Shown here: one piece after another, positions 9,484 to 19,550 of the stretch
Layout: each line of letters begins with the position of its first letter
Numbering within the stretch: position 1 is the stretch's first letter
NCBI RefSeq assembly: GCF_947487805.1
Contig: NZ_CANKXW010000002.1
Span: 372,001-436,000, forward strand
Direction of reading: 5' to 3'
Origin: an uncultured Tateyamaria sp.
GTDB taxonomy: Bacteria > Pseudomonadota > Alphaproteobacteria > Rhodobacterales > Rhodobacteraceae
Length of the DNA stretch: 64,000 bases
Made by a program: the position numbers and the translations under genes
The notes under the pieces: generated by a model
The model's input: the letters and a program-made list of their open reading frames with translations, nothing else
Told to the model about the DNA's origin: nothing
Databases searched by the model: none

Positions 9484-10610
9484 CGCCTGCGGAACGGGTG
9501 CAGGAATTGCCGCCAGTAGCCCTTGGGCACGTCATCGCCCACCACGCCATAGCTGTCCGGCCATGCGGTGTCGGGCAAATGGTGCGTGCCAAAGAGGAAA
9601 TCATAGAGAGGGAAGTGCGAGGCATAGTTCACGTCGATGGCCGCGCGGTCGCTGCCGTGGTGCCAGTGGTGAAAGCGCGGCGTGACGAGGAACCGTTCCA
9701 GCCAGCCGAAATGCCAGCTGAGGTTGGCGTGGATGAAGGTCGAGTAGAAATAGACCACCAGCAGGTAAGTCTGGATCGCCGCCGGATCGAACCCCAGCGT
9801 GAACATCGGCACCGCCGTCACCCCGCGCAGCACCGCGATCTCGACAAAGTGCATGCGCCCGCTGGCCAGCCAGTCCAGTTGCTTGGGCGAGTGGTGGATG
9901 GCGTGAAAGCGCCACAGGAACGGCACGGTGTGAAAGGCGCGGTGGACCCAGTATTGCACGAAATCCGTGGCCGCCATGATGATCAGCACCTGCACCCAGA
10001 ACGGGATCTGCCCGATCACCGCGCGCGCGCCCGCAAAGTCGAACCAGCCCGAGACCGCATTGCTGGGCGCCATGGCGAGGAAGGTCAGCACCTGCACCAA
10101 GAGCGAGCTGACGAGGAAATAGAACACGTCCTCGCGCCATTCATCGCGCAGCACGGTCTGGTCGGCGCGGTTGGGGAACACCCGTTCGATCGGCACGAAC
10201 AGCAGCCCCATCACGACAATGTTGATGATGAAATAGTCCAGCCCGAAATAGAGTGACTGCCGCGCCTCCCCAATCGCCTGCGGCTCTGCCGTGCCCAGGA
10301 GCGAGGCCAGCACCACAAGGCCAAGCCCCGTCCAGCCCAGCACCTTGCGGCGGCAGAGCATCACGCTGAGCAGCGCCAGCGCATAGCCCGTCAGCAGGAT
10401 CACCCGCAGCGCCGTCGTGGTGGCCCCGCTGTCATGGATCACCTGCAAGTCGGGCATGGTGAAGGTTTCAGGGAAAAACCGGATCAGGATGATCAACAGA
10501 CCTGTCAACCCGGCCAGAACCGACAGGCTGCCGCTGATCCAGCCGCTGCCAAAGGGGCGTTTGGCCCGCGGTCGTTCAAATTCAGCCAGCAATCGCGTGA
10601 TCAGCCCCAT
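9480..10610 (-). CDS. Sterol desaturase / fatty acid hydroxylase family membrane protein
   Basis: A 376-residue integral membrane protein of the di-iron fatty-acid-hydroxylase superfamily. The histidine boxes are HRAFH at residues 223-227, HAIHH at 236-240 and HHWHH at 314-318. Four or more hydrophobic segments precede and flank them. The family inserts oxygen or a double bond into lipids; the substrate cannot be decided here. It is a lone minus-strand gene between two plus-strand blocks and is divergent from alr across ~130 bases. Confidence 0.88.
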   Translation of the reverse strand: MGLITRLLAEFERPRAKRPFGSGWISGSLSVLAGLTGLLIILIRFFPETFTMPDLQVIHDSGATTTALRVILLTGYALALLSVMLCRRKVLGWTGLGLVVLASLLGTAEPQAIGEARQSLYFGLDYFIINIVVMGLLFVPIERVFPNRADQTVLRDEWREDVFYFLVSSLLVQVLTFLAMAPSNAVSGWFDFAGARAVIGQIPFWVQVLIIMAATDFVQYWVHRAFHTVPFLWRFHAIHHSPKQLDWLASGRMHFVEIAVLRGVTAVPMFTLGFDPAAIQTYLLVVYFYSTFIHANLSWHFGWLERFLVTPRFHHWHHGSDRAAIDVNYASHFPLYDFLFGTHHLPDTAWPDSYGVVGDDVPKGYWRQFLHPFRRR

Positions 10611-10741
10611 GCGCCCTCTCCTCCGTTGGGTCGCACAGAGGTAATCACGCAGGCCACAGGCGCAAGCAGGGTATTCCCCACCTTGAAAGCCACGCAGATT
10701 TGCCCTTTCCCAAGCGGCGATTGCCTGTCAAAACCCCCTGC

Positions 10742-11776
10742 ATGACCTCTGCGACCCTCACCATCGACCTTGGCGCGCTTGTGCGCAATTGGCAGTCCCT
10801 TGATGCGCGATCCGACGGCGAGACCGGCGCCGTGGTCAAGGCCAACGGCTATGGGCTGGGCGCGCCCGTGGTGGGCCGGGCGCTGGCGCGCGCGGGCGTG
10901 CGCAGCTTTTTCGTGGCCACCGCCGAAGAAGGCACCGTGTTGCGTGCCGCCCTGGGTCAGGGGCCTGAGATCTTTGTCTTTTCCGGTCATATGGCCAATG
11001 ACACCAAACCGATCCGAGAGGGGGGCCTTGTCCCGCTTTTGAACTCGGTCGACCAGATGCTGCGCCATGTCGAGGCCCTGCCCGGCGCGCCCTTTGGCAT
11101 CCAGCTTGACAGCGGCATGAACCGGCTGGGCATGGAGCCTGCCGAATGGTCCGCCGTGCGCGACATCGCTATCGCGCAAGGGCCACAGCTGATCATGTCG
11201 CATCTGGCCTGCGCGGACGAGCCCGGTCACCCGATGAACGCCCACCAACTGGCCGAGTTTCGCGCCATGACCGACGGTCTGGATGTGCCGCGCTCGCTCG
11301 CGGCGACGGGTGGGACGCTGATGGGGCCGGACTATCATTTCGACATGACCCGCCCCGGTGTCGGCCTCTATGGCGGTCTGCCCTTTGTGGATGCGGTGCC
11401 GGTGGTGACGCTGGACTTGCCGGTCATTCAGGTGCGCGACGTGGCACAGGGCGAAACCGTGGGCTACGGCAATGTCTGGACCGCCCCGCGCGACAGTCGC
11501 ATCGCCACCGTGTCGGGCGGCTATGCGGACGGGCTGATCCGCGCAATGGGACCGCGCGCCACGCTGTACGCGGGCGACACGCCCTGCCCCGTGGTGGGCC
11601 GCGTGTCCATGGACCTGATCACGGCGGATGTGACGACGCTCGACCGCGATCCCGGCTATTTGCAACTGATGGGCCGGCACCAATCGGTCGACACCGTGGC
11701 CGACGCCGCAGGCACCATCGGCTACGAAATCCTGACCTCGCTTGGCCTGCGCTATCACAGGTCCTACGTGGAATGA
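10742..11776 (+). CDS. alr: Alanine racemase
   Basis: A 344-residue fold-type III PLP enzyme that makes D-alanine for peptidoglycan. K33 in [11 protein letters not shown] is the PLP lysine, and VGYGNVW near residue 243 holds the second catalytic base, a tyrosine. I chose ATG 10742 over an in-frame ATG at 10700 because the family begins just before the [13 protein letters not shown] segment. Its TGA overlaps the ATG of the next gene (ATGA), coupling it to the Mla-type permease. Confidence 0.95.
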   Translation: MTSATLTIDLGALVRNWQSLDARSDGETGAVVKANGYGLGAPVVGRALARAGVRSFFVATAEEGTVLRAALGQGPEIFVFSGHMANDTKPIREGGLVPLLNSVDQMLRHVEALPGAPFGIQLDSGMNRLGMEPAEWSAVRDIAIAQGPQLIMSHLACADEPGHPMNAHQLAEFRAMTDGLDVPRSLAATGGTLMGPDYHFDMTRPGVGLYGGLPFVDAVPVVTLDLPVIQVRDVAQGETVGYGNVWTAPRDSRIATVSGGYADGLIRAMGPRATLYAGDTPCPVVGRVSMDLITADVTTLDRDPGYLQLMGRHQSVDTVADAAGTIGYEILTSLGLRYHRSYVE

Positions 11777-12546
11777 GCTTTGTCGCCGCCATCGGACGCA
11801 CGGTGCTGGGCTTTCTCGCGGCCATCGGGCGGGTCAGCCTCTTTGCGTGGGCGACATTGACCCACATCCTGCGCCCACCCTTCTATCCGCGCGAATTTGG
11901 CCTCGCCCTCCTGAACATCGGCTGGCTGTCCCTGCCGGTGGTGGGCCTCACCGCCATATTCACCGGTGGCGCGCTCGCACTGCAAATCTACGCAGGAGGG
12001 GCCCGTTTCAACGCCGAGGCCGTGGTGCCCCAGATCGTCGCCATCGGTATGGTCCGCGAATTGGGCCCGGTGCTGGTGGGGCTGATGATCGCCGCCCGCG
12101 TCACCTCCTCCATCGCCGCCGAGATTGCGACGATGAAGGTCACCGAACAGATCGACGCGCTGGTCACCCTGTCCACGCACCCGATGAAATACCTCACCGC
12201 CCCGCGCGTGCTGGCCGCCACACTGGTGGTGCCACTGCTGGTGGGCGTGGGCGACATCATCGGCATCTTCGGCGGCTATGCGGTCGCCACCGGCACGCTG
12301 GGCTTCAATGCCGCGGCCTATATCCAGAACACCGTCGACTTCCTGCAACTGCGCGACATCACCTCCAGCCTCGCCAAAGGTGCTGTCTTCGGCTGCCTCG
12401 CCGCCCTCATGGGCTGCTATTTCGGCATGAATTCGGGCCGCGGCGCCCAGGGCGTGGGCCGCGCCACCAAGGGCTCCGTCGAAGCCGCCGCCGTCCTCAT
12501 CCTCGCTGCGAACTTCGTACTCACGGGGGTGTTCTTCTCGCTATGA
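11773..12546 (+). CDS. MlaE-type ABC transporter permease
   Basis: A 257-residue permease of the MlaE/TTG2B family, which moves phospholipids between the inner membrane and periplasm with an MCE-domain partner. It has about five to six hydrophobic segments and the conserved [16 protein letters not shown] and [15 protein letters not shown] stretches. The start ATG 11773 overlaps the alr stop. The ATPase gene follows 67 bases downstream. No MCE-domain (MlaD) gene is in this cluster. Confidence 0.9.
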   Translation: MSFVAAIGRTVLGFLAAIGRVSLFAWATLTHILRPPFYPREFGLALLNIGWLSLPVVGLTAIFTGGALALQIYAGGARFNAEAVVPQIVAIGMVRELGPVLVGLMIAARVTSSIAAEIATMKVTEQIDALVTLSTHPMKYLTAPRVLAATLVVPLLVGVGDIIGIFGGYAVATGTLGFNAAAYIQNTVDFLQLRDITSSLAKGAVFGCLAALMGCYFGMNSGRGAQGVGRATKGSVEAAAVLILAANFVLTGVFFSL

Positions 12547-12613
12547 TCGCCCCTTCATTGTTCCCCGAATATGCCCGCCGGAGGCATGCCACCCTGGCCA
12601 AAGGCCCCCGCCC

Positions 12614-13363
12614 ATGATCACGCTCGACAACGTCCACAAAAGCTTTGGCGACAACCATGTGCTGCGCGGCGTCGACCTGCACGTGGCGCGCGGCACCTCC
12701 ATGGTGATCATCGGCGGCTCGGGCACGGGCAAATCGATCACGATCAAAACCGTACTTGGCCTCGTCACCCCGGATCAGGGCACAATCACCGTGGACGGCC
12801 AGGACGTCACCAAAACCGGCGACCGCGACGCCTTCCTTGCGCGCTTCGGCATGCTCTTCCAGGGCGCGGCCCTCTTCGACTCGCTCCCCGTCTGGCAAAA
12901 CGTGGCCTTCCGCCTGCTGCGCGGCAGCCTCGCCAAACCCCGCGACGAGGCGCGCCACATCGCCATCGAAAAACTGCGCCGCGTGGGCCTCACCCCGGAC
13001 GTGGCCGACCGGCTGCCCGCCGAACTGTCGGGCGGCATGCAGAAACGTGTGGGCCTCGCCCGCGCCATCGCCGCCGAACCCGAGATCATCTTCTTCGACG
13101 AACCCACCACGGGTCTCGACCCGATCATGGCCGGCGTCATCAACGACCTCATCCGCGAAATTGTCACCGAAATGGGCGCGACCACCATGACCATCACCCA
13201 TGACATGACCTCCGTGCGCAGCATCGCCGACACCGTCGCCATGCTGCACGGGGGCAAAATCCGCTGGACAGGCCCCGTCTCGGACATGGACAGCGCAGGC
13301 GATCCATATGTCGATCAATTCATCCACGGCCGCGCCACCGGCCCCATCGAAGCCGTCAGATAA
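12614..13363 (+). CDS. MlaF-type ABC transporter ATP-binding protein
   Basis: A 249-residue ATPase. Walker A is GGSGTGKS at residues 34-41, the ABC signature is LSGGMQKRV near residue 143, and Walker B is IIFFDEPTTGLDP. The GMQKRVGLARA signature and the position next to an MlaE permease identify it as the Mla-type partner rather than a nutrient importer ATPase. Its stop is followed within five bases by copy 1 of the dispersed palindromic repeat. Confidence 0.93.
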   Translation: MITLDNVHKSFGDNHVLRGVDLHVARGTSMVIIGGSGTGKSITIKTVLGLVTPDQGTITVDGQDVTKTGDRDAFLARFGMLFQGAALFDSLPVWQNVAFRLLRGSLAKPRDEARHIAIEKLRRVGLTPDVADRLPAELSGGMQKRVGLARAIAAEPEIIFFDEPTTGLDPIMAGVINDLIREIVTEMGATTMTITHDMTSVRSIADTVAMLHGGKIRWTGPVSDMDSAGDPYVDQFIHGRATGPIEAVR

Positions 13364-13367
13364 AAAA

Positions 13368-13419
13368 GGGTCGGCGGGTGGGCGCCTTTGGCCGCAAGGC
13401 CAAACAGAGCCACCCGACG
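13368..13419 (+). repeat. Dispersed palindromic element, copy 1
   Basis: This begins GGGTCGGCGGGTGGGCGCC and ends CACCCGAC. The inner perfect stem is TTTGGCC / GGCCAAA (13387-13393 and 13398-13404) closed by a GCAA loop. The outer stem pairs GTCGG..GGTG with CACCCGAC, leaving a small bulge. The same framework recurs at 29422 and 32722 with different stem sequences. It sits between the ATPase gene and the PqiA-like gene. Confidence 0.75.
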
Positions 13420-13428
13420 GCAAACCCC

Positions 13429-13869
13429 ATGCACCGCTGGATCAACCTCTCCCTGCTCATCCTCTTTCCACTGTCGTGGTTCGCACCGCTGATGCGCGCA
13501 GGCCTCCTGCCCCTCTTCAACCTCAAGGAAATTTCCGTCATCACCGGGCTGCAATCGCTCTGGGCCTCGGATGTCTTCCTCGCCCTCGTGGTCACCGTCT
13601 TCGCGCTCTTCGCGCCCTATCTCAAAACCATCGCGCTGGCTCTGATGCACTGGCGCCTGCTCAGCCCGCGATTGCTCCCCGCCGTCTCGGTGCTGGGCAA
13701 GCTGGCCATGGCCGACATCTTCCTCATCGCGCTCTACATCACGCTCGCCAAGGGCATCGGCGTGGGCCGTCTGGAAACCGCATGGGGCCTCTACCTCTTC
13801 ACCGCCTGCATCCTCGCCTCGATCTATGTCAGCTGGGCCACCGGGCGCGCCCGTGCGCCCGCAGATTAA
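13429..13869 (+). CDS. PqiA-like (paraquat-inducible protein A domain) membrane protein
   Basis: A 146-residue inner-membrane protein with four hydrophobic segments and the PqiA-type MHRWINLSLLILFPLSWF start and LKEISVITGLQSLW loop. I chose ATG 13429 because the longer frame from 13378 would begin inside the palindromic repeat. PqiA proteins accompany MCE/Mla-type lipid transport systems, which fits the two upstream genes. No ribosome binding site is obvious. Confidence 0.8.
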   Translation: MHRWINLSLLILFPLSWFAPLMRAGLLPLFNLKEISVITGLQSLWASDVFLALVVTVFALFAPYLKTIALALMHWRLLSPRLLPAVSVLGKLAMADIFLIALYITLAKGIGVGRLETAWGLYLFTACILASIYVSWATGRARAPAD

Positions 13870-13909
13870 GTCTTTGACCCCGCAGCCCAGCTGAGGCACA
13901 CGACAGCCC

Positions 13910-15277
13910 ATGGCGAAACACACCACCACCTACACCTGCAACGCCTGTGCCGCGTCCTTTTCCAAATGGTCGGGACGCTGCGACAGCTGCGGGGAATGGA
14001 ACACCATCACCGAAGACGCGGGCCTCTCTGCCGGACCGGGGGCCAAGTCGCTGGGCACAAGGCGCGGCGCGGGCATCGCCCTCACCGATCTGCGGGCCGA
14101 GGAAACACCGCCCCCCCGCACCAAAAGCAACGTGGCCGAGCTGGACCGCGTGCTGGGCGGCGGGCTGGTGCCTGCCTCTGCCATTCTGGTGGGCGGCGAT
14201 CCCGGCATCGGCAAATCCACGCTGCTCTTGCAGGCCGCCGCACGCTTTGCCCGCAACGGGCTGAAAACCATCTATGTCAGCGGCGAAGAGGCCAGCGCGC
14301 AGGTACGCATGCGCGCCCAGCGTCTGGGCCTCGTCGATGCGCCGGTGCAACTGGCCGCCGACACCAACCTGCGCAACATCCTCACCACGCTCGAGGCCGA
14401 GGCCCCGGGCCTCGCCATCATCGATTCGATCCAGACCATGTGGCTCGACACCGTCGACAGCGCGCCGGGATCGGTCAGCCAGGTCCGCGCCGCCGCCCAC
14501 GAGTTGACCACATTCGCCAAGCGCAAAGGCATCAGCATCGTACTCGTTGGCCACGTCACCAAGGAAGGCCAGATCGCGGGCCCCCGCGTCGTCGAACACA
14601 TGGTCGACACGGTCCTTTATTTCGAAGGCGAGCGCGGTCATCAGTTCCGCATCCTGCGCGCGGTCAAGAACCGCTTTGGCCCCGCCGACGAAATCGGCGT
14701 GTTCGAGATGACAGGCAAGGGGCTGGCCGAGGTCACCAACCCCTCGGCGCTGTTCCTGTCGGAGCGGGGCAACCCGTCGCCCGGCTCGGTCGTCTTTGCT
14801 GGCATCGAAGGCACGCGGCCCGTCCTGTGCGAATTGCAGGCGCTTGTCGCCCCCTCCCCCCACAGTCAGGCACGGCGCACGGTCGTGGGCTGGGACGGCG
14901 GGCGGCTCGCCATGATCCTTGCGGTGCTCGAAGCGCGCTGCGGCATCCCCTTTGCGGGTCTCGACGTCTATCTGAACGTGGCGGGCGGCATGAAGATTTC
15001 CGAACCCGCCGCTGACCTTGCGGTTGCAACGGCGCTTTTGTCTGCACGCGAGGATAGTGCCCTGCCCGCCGACACGGTTGTTTTTGGCGAAATCAGCCTG
15101 TCGGGTGCCCTTCGTCCGGCACCCCAGACCGAAAACAGGTTGAAAGAAGCGGAAAAACTTGGTTTCACCACGGCCATCGCACCCAAAGGCGGAAAAGCTC
15201 AGGGCGCTTCCGGATTGACGCTGAAGCGCTTCAGCACCCTGACGGAATTCGTTGGTGATGTATTTGGCGCAGGGTAA
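13910..15277 (+). CDS. radA: DNA repair protein RadA
   Basis: A 455-residue RecA-like branch-migration protein of homologous recombination. The N-terminal zinc ribbon is CNAC...CDSC (residues ~8-28), Walker A lies in GGDPGIGKSTLLLQ near residues 100-113, the RadA-specific KNRFG motif is in VKNRFGPADEIG, and the C-terminus is the Lon-protease-like domain (GGMKISEPAADLAVA). Length matches the family. It lies 40 bases after the PqiA-like gene and 31 bases before cvpA. Confidence 0.97.
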   Translation: MAKHTTTYTCNACAASFSKWSGRCDSCGEWNTITEDAGLSAGPGAKSLGTRRGAGIALTDLRAEETPPPRTKSNVAELDRVLGGGLVPASAILVGGDPGIGKSTLLLQAAARFARNGLKTIYVSGEEASAQVRMRAQRLGLVDAPVQLAADTNLRNILTTLEAEAPGLAIIDSIQTMWLDTVDSAPGSVSQVRAAAHELTTFAKRKGISIVLVGHVTKEGQIAGPRVVEHMVDTVLYFEGERGHQFRILRAVKNRFGPADEIGVFEMTGKGLAEVTNPSALFLSERGNPSPGSVVFAGIEGTRPVLCELQALVAPSPHSQARRTVVGWDGGRLAMILAVLEARCGIPFAGLDVYLNVAGGMKISEPAADLAVATALLSAREDSALPADTVVFGEISLSGALRPAPQTENRLKEAEKLGFTTAIAPKGGKAQGASGLTLKRFSTLTEFVGDVFGAG

Positions 15278-15308
15278 GCGCCGCAGGGCAGAATAAAGGG
15301 GCAGGACC

Positions 15309-15863
15309 ATGGAAGGGTTCACCATCATTGACGGCGTCGTTGCCGTGGTCATCATCCTCTCGGCCCTCTTGGCCTATGGGCGCGGATTGGTGCGCGAGGC
15401 GATGGCCATCGCCGCCTGGATCGCCGCGGCGATCCTTGCGTTCCTGTTTGCGCCGCGCGTCGAGCCGCTGGTGCGCGAGATCCCCGTGGTGGGTGATTTC
15501 CTGGCCGACAGTTGCGAGCTGAGCATCATCGGCGCCTTTGCGCTGGTCTTTGCGGTGGCGTTGATCATCGTGTCGCTTTTCACCCCGCTGTTTTCGTCGC
15601 TGGTGCGGCGCTCGGCGCTGGGGGGGCTGGACCAGGGGCTTGGGTTCCTCTTTGGCGTGGCGCGTGGTGTGCTGCTCGTGGCGATTGCCTTTTTTGTCTA
15701 CGACACAGTGATCACCGGGCAGGAGTTTACAATCGTCGACGAAAGCCGGTCTGCGGCAGTGTTCGGGCGGTTTACCGGCCAGATCGAAGAGCAGAACCCC
15801 GAAGAGGCACTGGGCTGGATCACCCAGCAATATGAGAACCTTGTGGGCGTCTGCATCGAATAA
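15309..15863 (+). CDS. cvpA: CvpA family inner-membrane protein
   Basis: A 184-residue membrane protein with four hydrophobic segments in the first ~125 residues and a soluble C-terminal tail. The start IIDGVVAVVIILSALLAYGRGLVREA is typical of CvpA, a family linked to colicin V export and envelope stress. In many proteobacteria cvpA directly precedes purF; here three other genes lie between them. Confidence 0.88.
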   Translation: MEGFTIIDGVVAVVIILSALLAYGRGLVREAMAIAAWIAAAILAFLFAPRVEPLVREIPVVGDFLADSCELSIIGAFALVFAVALIIVSLFTPLFSSLVRRSALGGLDQGLGFLFGVARGVLLVAIAFFVYDTVITGQEFTIVDESRSAAVFGRFTGQIEEQNPEEALGWITQQYENLVGVCIE

Positions 15864-15928
15864 ACCGGCTTGATCCGGGACCGGATTGCAGGAACACTTG
15901 CGGTTGAATGCTCCGCAAGAGGTCATCC

Positions 15929-16597
15929 ATGCTGCATCGTTTTCTGTTGGCTCTGGCCTTGATGGTCGCGCCGGGCCTTGCAATGGCGCAGGCCTGCACG
16001 CTCCAGGCCAGCGCCTATGCCGCCGCACCGGACGCCAACACAAGGCTGGCCGCCCTCACCTGCCTGCTGCGCGAGGAGCGGGGTCATGTCCTCGCCACGC
16101 CCGCCGGTGTCACAGGATACCGGATGACACTGGGCCCGCCTACGCGGGTCACAGACATCCGCGGCGCGGCACGGGTGGGGATCGGCGCGGCCACTTCCGG
16201 GTGCAATTGCAACCGCGCGGCGCAGAATTTCGTGCGCGGCGGCGAGATGTGGAACGTGGTGCCGGATGCGGACGCGGGTTTTACCCTGTCGACAGAGCTG
16301 AGCGGCACCGCCCCCAGCGCGGCGCTGGCCGAGATCGCCAAGACGTTGAACGCGGTGCCGATTGCGCCCCTGTCGCCCGAGGGCCATGTGGAGCAGACCC
16401 TCGGCGCCCTGTTGGCCGCCCCGTCTGCCACGGCCCCCGATACCAAGCTGATCACCCGCAAATGCACCTGCCCCGGCACAGCCCGGTCCGGGTTCCGGTC
16501 CCCCGGCAGCACCCTGTTTGAAATCGAGGATCGCCTGACCGACAGCCAGTTGCGCATCCTGCTGACCACACCGTCGGGCGCGGGGACATCGCCATGA
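15929..16597 (+). CDS. Secreted protein of unknown function with CxC motifs
   Basis: I chose ATG 15929, which has AGAGG a few bases upstream, over ATG 15908; this gives 222 residues. A signal peptide (FLLALALMVAPGLAMA) precedes the mature ACTLQASAY start. The mature protein has about seven cysteines, two in paired CxC motifs (GCNCNR and KCTCPG), which suggests disulfides or metal binding in the periplasm. I do not recognise a family. Its stop overlaps the ATG of the next gene (ATGA), so the two are coupled. Confidence 0.65.
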   Translation: MLHRFLLALALMVAPGLAMAQACTLQASAYAAAPDANTRLAALTCLLREERGHVLATPAGVTGYRMTLGPPTRVTDIRGAARVGIGAATSGCNCNRAAQNFVRGGEMWNVVPDADAGFTLSTELSGTAPSAALAEIAKTLNAVPIAPLSPEGHVEQTLGALLAAPSATAPDTKLITRKCTCPGTARSGFRSPGSTLFEIEDRLTDSQLRILLTTPSGAGTSP

Positions 16598-17193
16598 TCA
16601 ATTCCTTTCTCGAACTGTCGCACCTGATCGGGTTTTTCGCGCTGACCTGCGCGCTGACGCTCGCCTTTGCCAAGGCGCTGTCGCCCGGCGAAAAGCTAGC
16701 GCCGATGCTGGGTCTGATTGCCGGACTGGCGATGCTGGGGCTGGTGTCGGGCTATGCCGGGGGCCTCAGCCGCACGGCGGCGGTGGGCGACATCATCCCG
16801 GCGGCACTGGCGTTGGCGGGCGGTGCGGCGGCCTATCTGTTTGGCACGGACCGCAGCAAGGGGATCATCGCGTCGATCTGTGCGCTGGCCTTTGGGCTGT
16901 CGCTGTTTCTTGGCTTTACCTCGTCTGCGATCAAACGCGGCACGGTGGAGGCGTTCCAGAACCATCTGACGTTCTGTCGCGGTGTGCTGAGCGATGCGGA
17001 CATCCTGTCCCATGACGAAGCGTTTGTGCGGGTGGTGACGCTCTATGGGGAAACCTGTGCCGGGGTGATGGCGGCGGATCTGGCGGTGGCGCGCAACCTG
17101 CCCGAAGGCGCCGCGCCCCCGGACGATTTCGGCCAACTGGTAAACGCGATGTCCGCCCTGCTGGCCCGTGCGGGTGTCGAACCCGACCAATAA
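16594..17193 (+). CDS. Membrane protein of unknown function
   Basis: 199 residues starting at an ATG that overlaps the previous stop. Four hydrophobic segments fill roughly the first 115 residues, followed by a soluble ~80-residue C-terminal part containing two cysteines (HLTFCRG and YGETCAG). I do not recognise a family. Coupling to the secreted CxC protein suggests the two work together in the envelope. Confidence 0.65.
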   Translation: MINSFLELSHLIGFFALTCALTLAFAKALSPGEKLAPMLGLIAGLAMLGLVSGYAGGLSRTAAVGDIIPAALALAGGAAAYLFGTDRSKGIIASICALAFGLSLFLGFTSSAIKRGTVEAFQNHLTFCRGVLSDADILSHDEAFVRVVTLYGETCAGVMAADLAVARNLPEGAAPPDDFGQLVNAMSALLARAGVEPDQ

Positions 17194-17406
17194 CTCCTGA
17201 GTCGCGCGGCCCTCCCGCCGTCATCATGGTAAACGGTTCGTAAATTTCGTGGCCCCCTTAGGGAGAGTGCGCGCCGTTTCCGCCCGACTGGACACTGTGG
17301 CGAAACAGCGCCCGGCTTTGGCCGTGGTTGTGACGAAAAAGCGGCAGATTTGTGGTGCCCCTTTGAGCCAGATCACAACCAACAGCCCAATCGGAGGACC
17401 GACCCC

Positions 17407-17979
17407 ATGTTCCTGAACCACGACGCCGCATTTACCACGTTTGCCCCTGCCACCTGTCCCGCCCGCCGCCGCGATGCCCGTGCCACACTGAGCGCACAGA
17501 CACGGATCGAGACCCCGCGCGGCTGGATCAGCGTTGACGACGCGATGGCCGGTGACCGGGTCGCCACGCTGGATGGCGGTTTTGCCACCATCACCGCGAT
17601 CAGCCGGCCCAAGATGACAGCGCCGCTGGTGCATGTGCCGGGCGGCGTTCTGTCGACCTGTTCGGACGTGGCCCTGCCTGCCGATGCCCGCGTGGCCCTG
17701 ACGCCACCTGCGCGGTGGTCGGAAGCGCCTGTGGTGTCGGTGCCTTTGCGGGCCTTGAGCGGATGCCGCGGTGTGCGCCCCACCCTCTTTGCCGGGCCGG
17801 ACCTTGCCACGCTGCATTTCGCCGAGGAAGAGATGATCTTTGCGCAATCAGGCCTGTTGATCCATGCGCATGACGGCGGGGCACAAGGGTTTTTCCGCAA
17901 ACTCGGATATGGCGACACCCGCGCCCTTTTGGCCCTGAGCGAGGGTAAAATGACACAGCCGGACGCGGCCGCTGCCTGA
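17407..17979 (+). CDS. Degenerate Hint-domain protein
   Basis: I chose ATG 17407 because GGAGG lies at 17393-17397; this gives 190 residues. The ETPRGWISVDDAMAGDRVATLDGG segment matches the start of Hint_2 (Hedgehog/intein-like) domains common in Rhodobacterales. The usual leading cysteine (CF..GT) is replaced by LSAQTRIE, so self-cleavage is unlikely. Unlike the Hint proteins at 24699 and 34819 it has no long N-terminal domain. The ~210 bases upstream contain no gene. Confidence 0.65.
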   Translation: MFLNHDAAFTTFAPATCPARRRDARATLSAQTRIETPRGWISVDDAMAGDRVATLDGGFATITAISRPKMTAPLVHVPGGVLSTCSDVALPADARVALTPPARWSEAPVVSVPLRALSGCRGVRPTLFAGPDLATLHFAEEEMIFAQSGLLIHAHDGGAQGFFRKLGYGDTRALLALSEGKMTQPDAAAA

Positions 17980-18068
17980 GGCGCGCGGGATTTGTGATCC
18001 TTTCGTGACAGTGGGGGCCGGGCTTGCTAAACCCCGCCCTAACCCCTCAACGGATTCGGAGCTGCCCC

Positions 18069-19550
18069 TTGTCCGACCTCGACGCCGACGCGCTGATGCC
18101 CCCCGCTCACCCCTTTGATGATGACAAGCTCAAGGAAGAATGCGGTATCTTTGGCGTTCTGGGTACGCTGGATGCGGCCAATTTCGTGGCCCTTGGCCTG
18201 CACGCCCTGCAACACCGCGGACAGGAAGCAGGCGGCATCGTCGCCTATGATCCCGACCACGGGTTCAACTCCGCCCGCCGCTTTGGCTATGTGCGCGACA
18301 ATTTCACCTCTCAGTCCGTGATGGAGACTCTGCCCGGCGCGCTGTCGATCGGGCATGTGCGCTATTCCACCGCCGGATCAAAGGGCCAGACGGCGATCCG
18401 CGACGTGCAGCCGTTCTTTGGCGAGTTTGCCATGGGTGGGGCCGCGATTGCCCACAATGGCAACATCACCAATGCCGATGCCCTGCGCCGCGAGCTGATC
18501 GAGCGCGGGTCGATCTTTCAGTCGTCTTCGGACAGCGAATGCATCATCCACCTGATGGCGCGCAGCTTGCAACGCAACATCCCCGAGCGGATGGAAGACG
18601 CGCTGCGCCGTGTCGAAGGGGCGTTTTCGGTTGTCGCCATGACCCGTACCAAGTTGATCGGTGTGCGCGACGCGCTTGGCGTGCGCCCGCTGGTGCTGGG
18701 CAAGCTGGACACGGGCTATGTGCTCAGTTCCGAAACCTGCGCGCTAGATATCATCGGCGCAGAGTTCGTGCGCGAGATCGAGCCAGGCGAGATGGTGGTG
18801 ATCACGGACAAGGGCATCGAGAGCCGGTTCCCCTTCCGCCGGCAGAAATCGCGGTTCTGCATCTTTGAACACGTCTATTTCAGCCGTCCCGACAGCATCC
18901 TCGGCGGGCGGTCCGTCTATGAAACCCGCGAGAATATCGGGCGCGAGCTGGCCAAGGAAGCACCCGTGGAGGCCGATCTGGTCTGTCCGGTGCCCGACAG
19001 CGGCACGCCTGCGGCCATCGGGTTCTCGCTGGAATCGGGCATACCGTACGCGATGGGGATCATCCGCAACCAGTATATGGGTCGGACGTTTATTGAGCCC
19101 ACCGAAAGCATCCGCAACATGGGTGTGCGGCTGAAGCTGAACGTGAACCGGGCGCTGATCCGGGGCAAGCGCGTGATCCTCGTGGATGACAGCGTGGTGC
19201 GCGGCACCACCAGCCGCAAGATCAAGGAGATGATCCTGGATGCGGGCGCTGCCGAGGTCCATTTCCGCATCGCCTCGCCGCCGACCGCGTGGCCCTGTTT
19301 CTATGGTGTGGACACGCCCCAGCGCGAAAAGCTGCTGGCCGCGACCATGAGCGAAGAAGAGATGTGCCAGCATCTGGGCGTGGATAGCCTCAAGTTCATC
19401 TCGCTCGACGGTCTCTATCGCGCGGTCGGCGAAGCGCAGGGCCGGGATGCCACCAGCCCGCAATATTGCGATGCGTGTTTTTCCGGGGAGTACCCGGTGG
19501 AGCCCGCCGACATGATTGAAAAAGGGTTCGAAATGAAGGCGGCGGAGTGA
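18069..19550 (+). CDS. purF: Amidophosphoribosyltransferase
   Basis: The first step of purine synthesis: PRPP plus glutamine to phosphoribosylamine. The catalytic N-terminal cysteine is in EECGIFGVLG, exposed after removal of a short propeptide. The glutaminase domain shows HALQHRGQEAGG and GHVRYST; the PRPP-binding motif is VILVDDSVVRGTTS. The start is uncertain: TTG 18069 has GGAG eight bases upstream, and ATG 18096 is the alternative; an upstream frame to 18024 has no signal. Length is about 493 residues from TTG. Its stop overlaps the GTG of the following lipoprotein gene. Confidence 0.95.
   Translation: MSDLDADALMPPAHPFDDDKLKEECGIFGVLGTLDAANFVALGLHALQHRGQEAGGIVAYDPDHGFNSARRFGYVRDNFTSQSVMETLPGALSIGHVRYSTAGSKGQTAIRDVQPFFGEFAMGGAAIAHNGNITNADALRRELIERGSIFQSSSDSECIIHLMARSLQRNIPERMEDALRRVEGAFSVVAMTRTKLIGVRDALGVRPLVLGKLDTGYVLSSETCALDIIGAEFVREIEPGEMVVITDKGIESRFPFRRQKSRFCIFEHVYFSRPDSILGGRSVYETRENIGRELAKEAPVEADLVCPVPDSGTPAAIGFSLESGIPYAMGIIRNQYMGRTFIEPTESIRNMGVRLKLNVNRALIRGKRVILVDDSVVRGTTSRKIKEMILDAGAAEVHFRIASPPTAWPCFYGVDTPQREKLLAATMSEEEMCQHLGVDSLKFISLDGLYRAVGEAQGRDATSPQYCDACFSGEYPVEPADMIEKGFEMKAAE

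Noticed and set aside
13829-15355. A 508-residue minus-strand frame opposite radA
   Set aside because: Low-complexity Gly/Ala/Arg composition and exact overlap with radA; a shadow.
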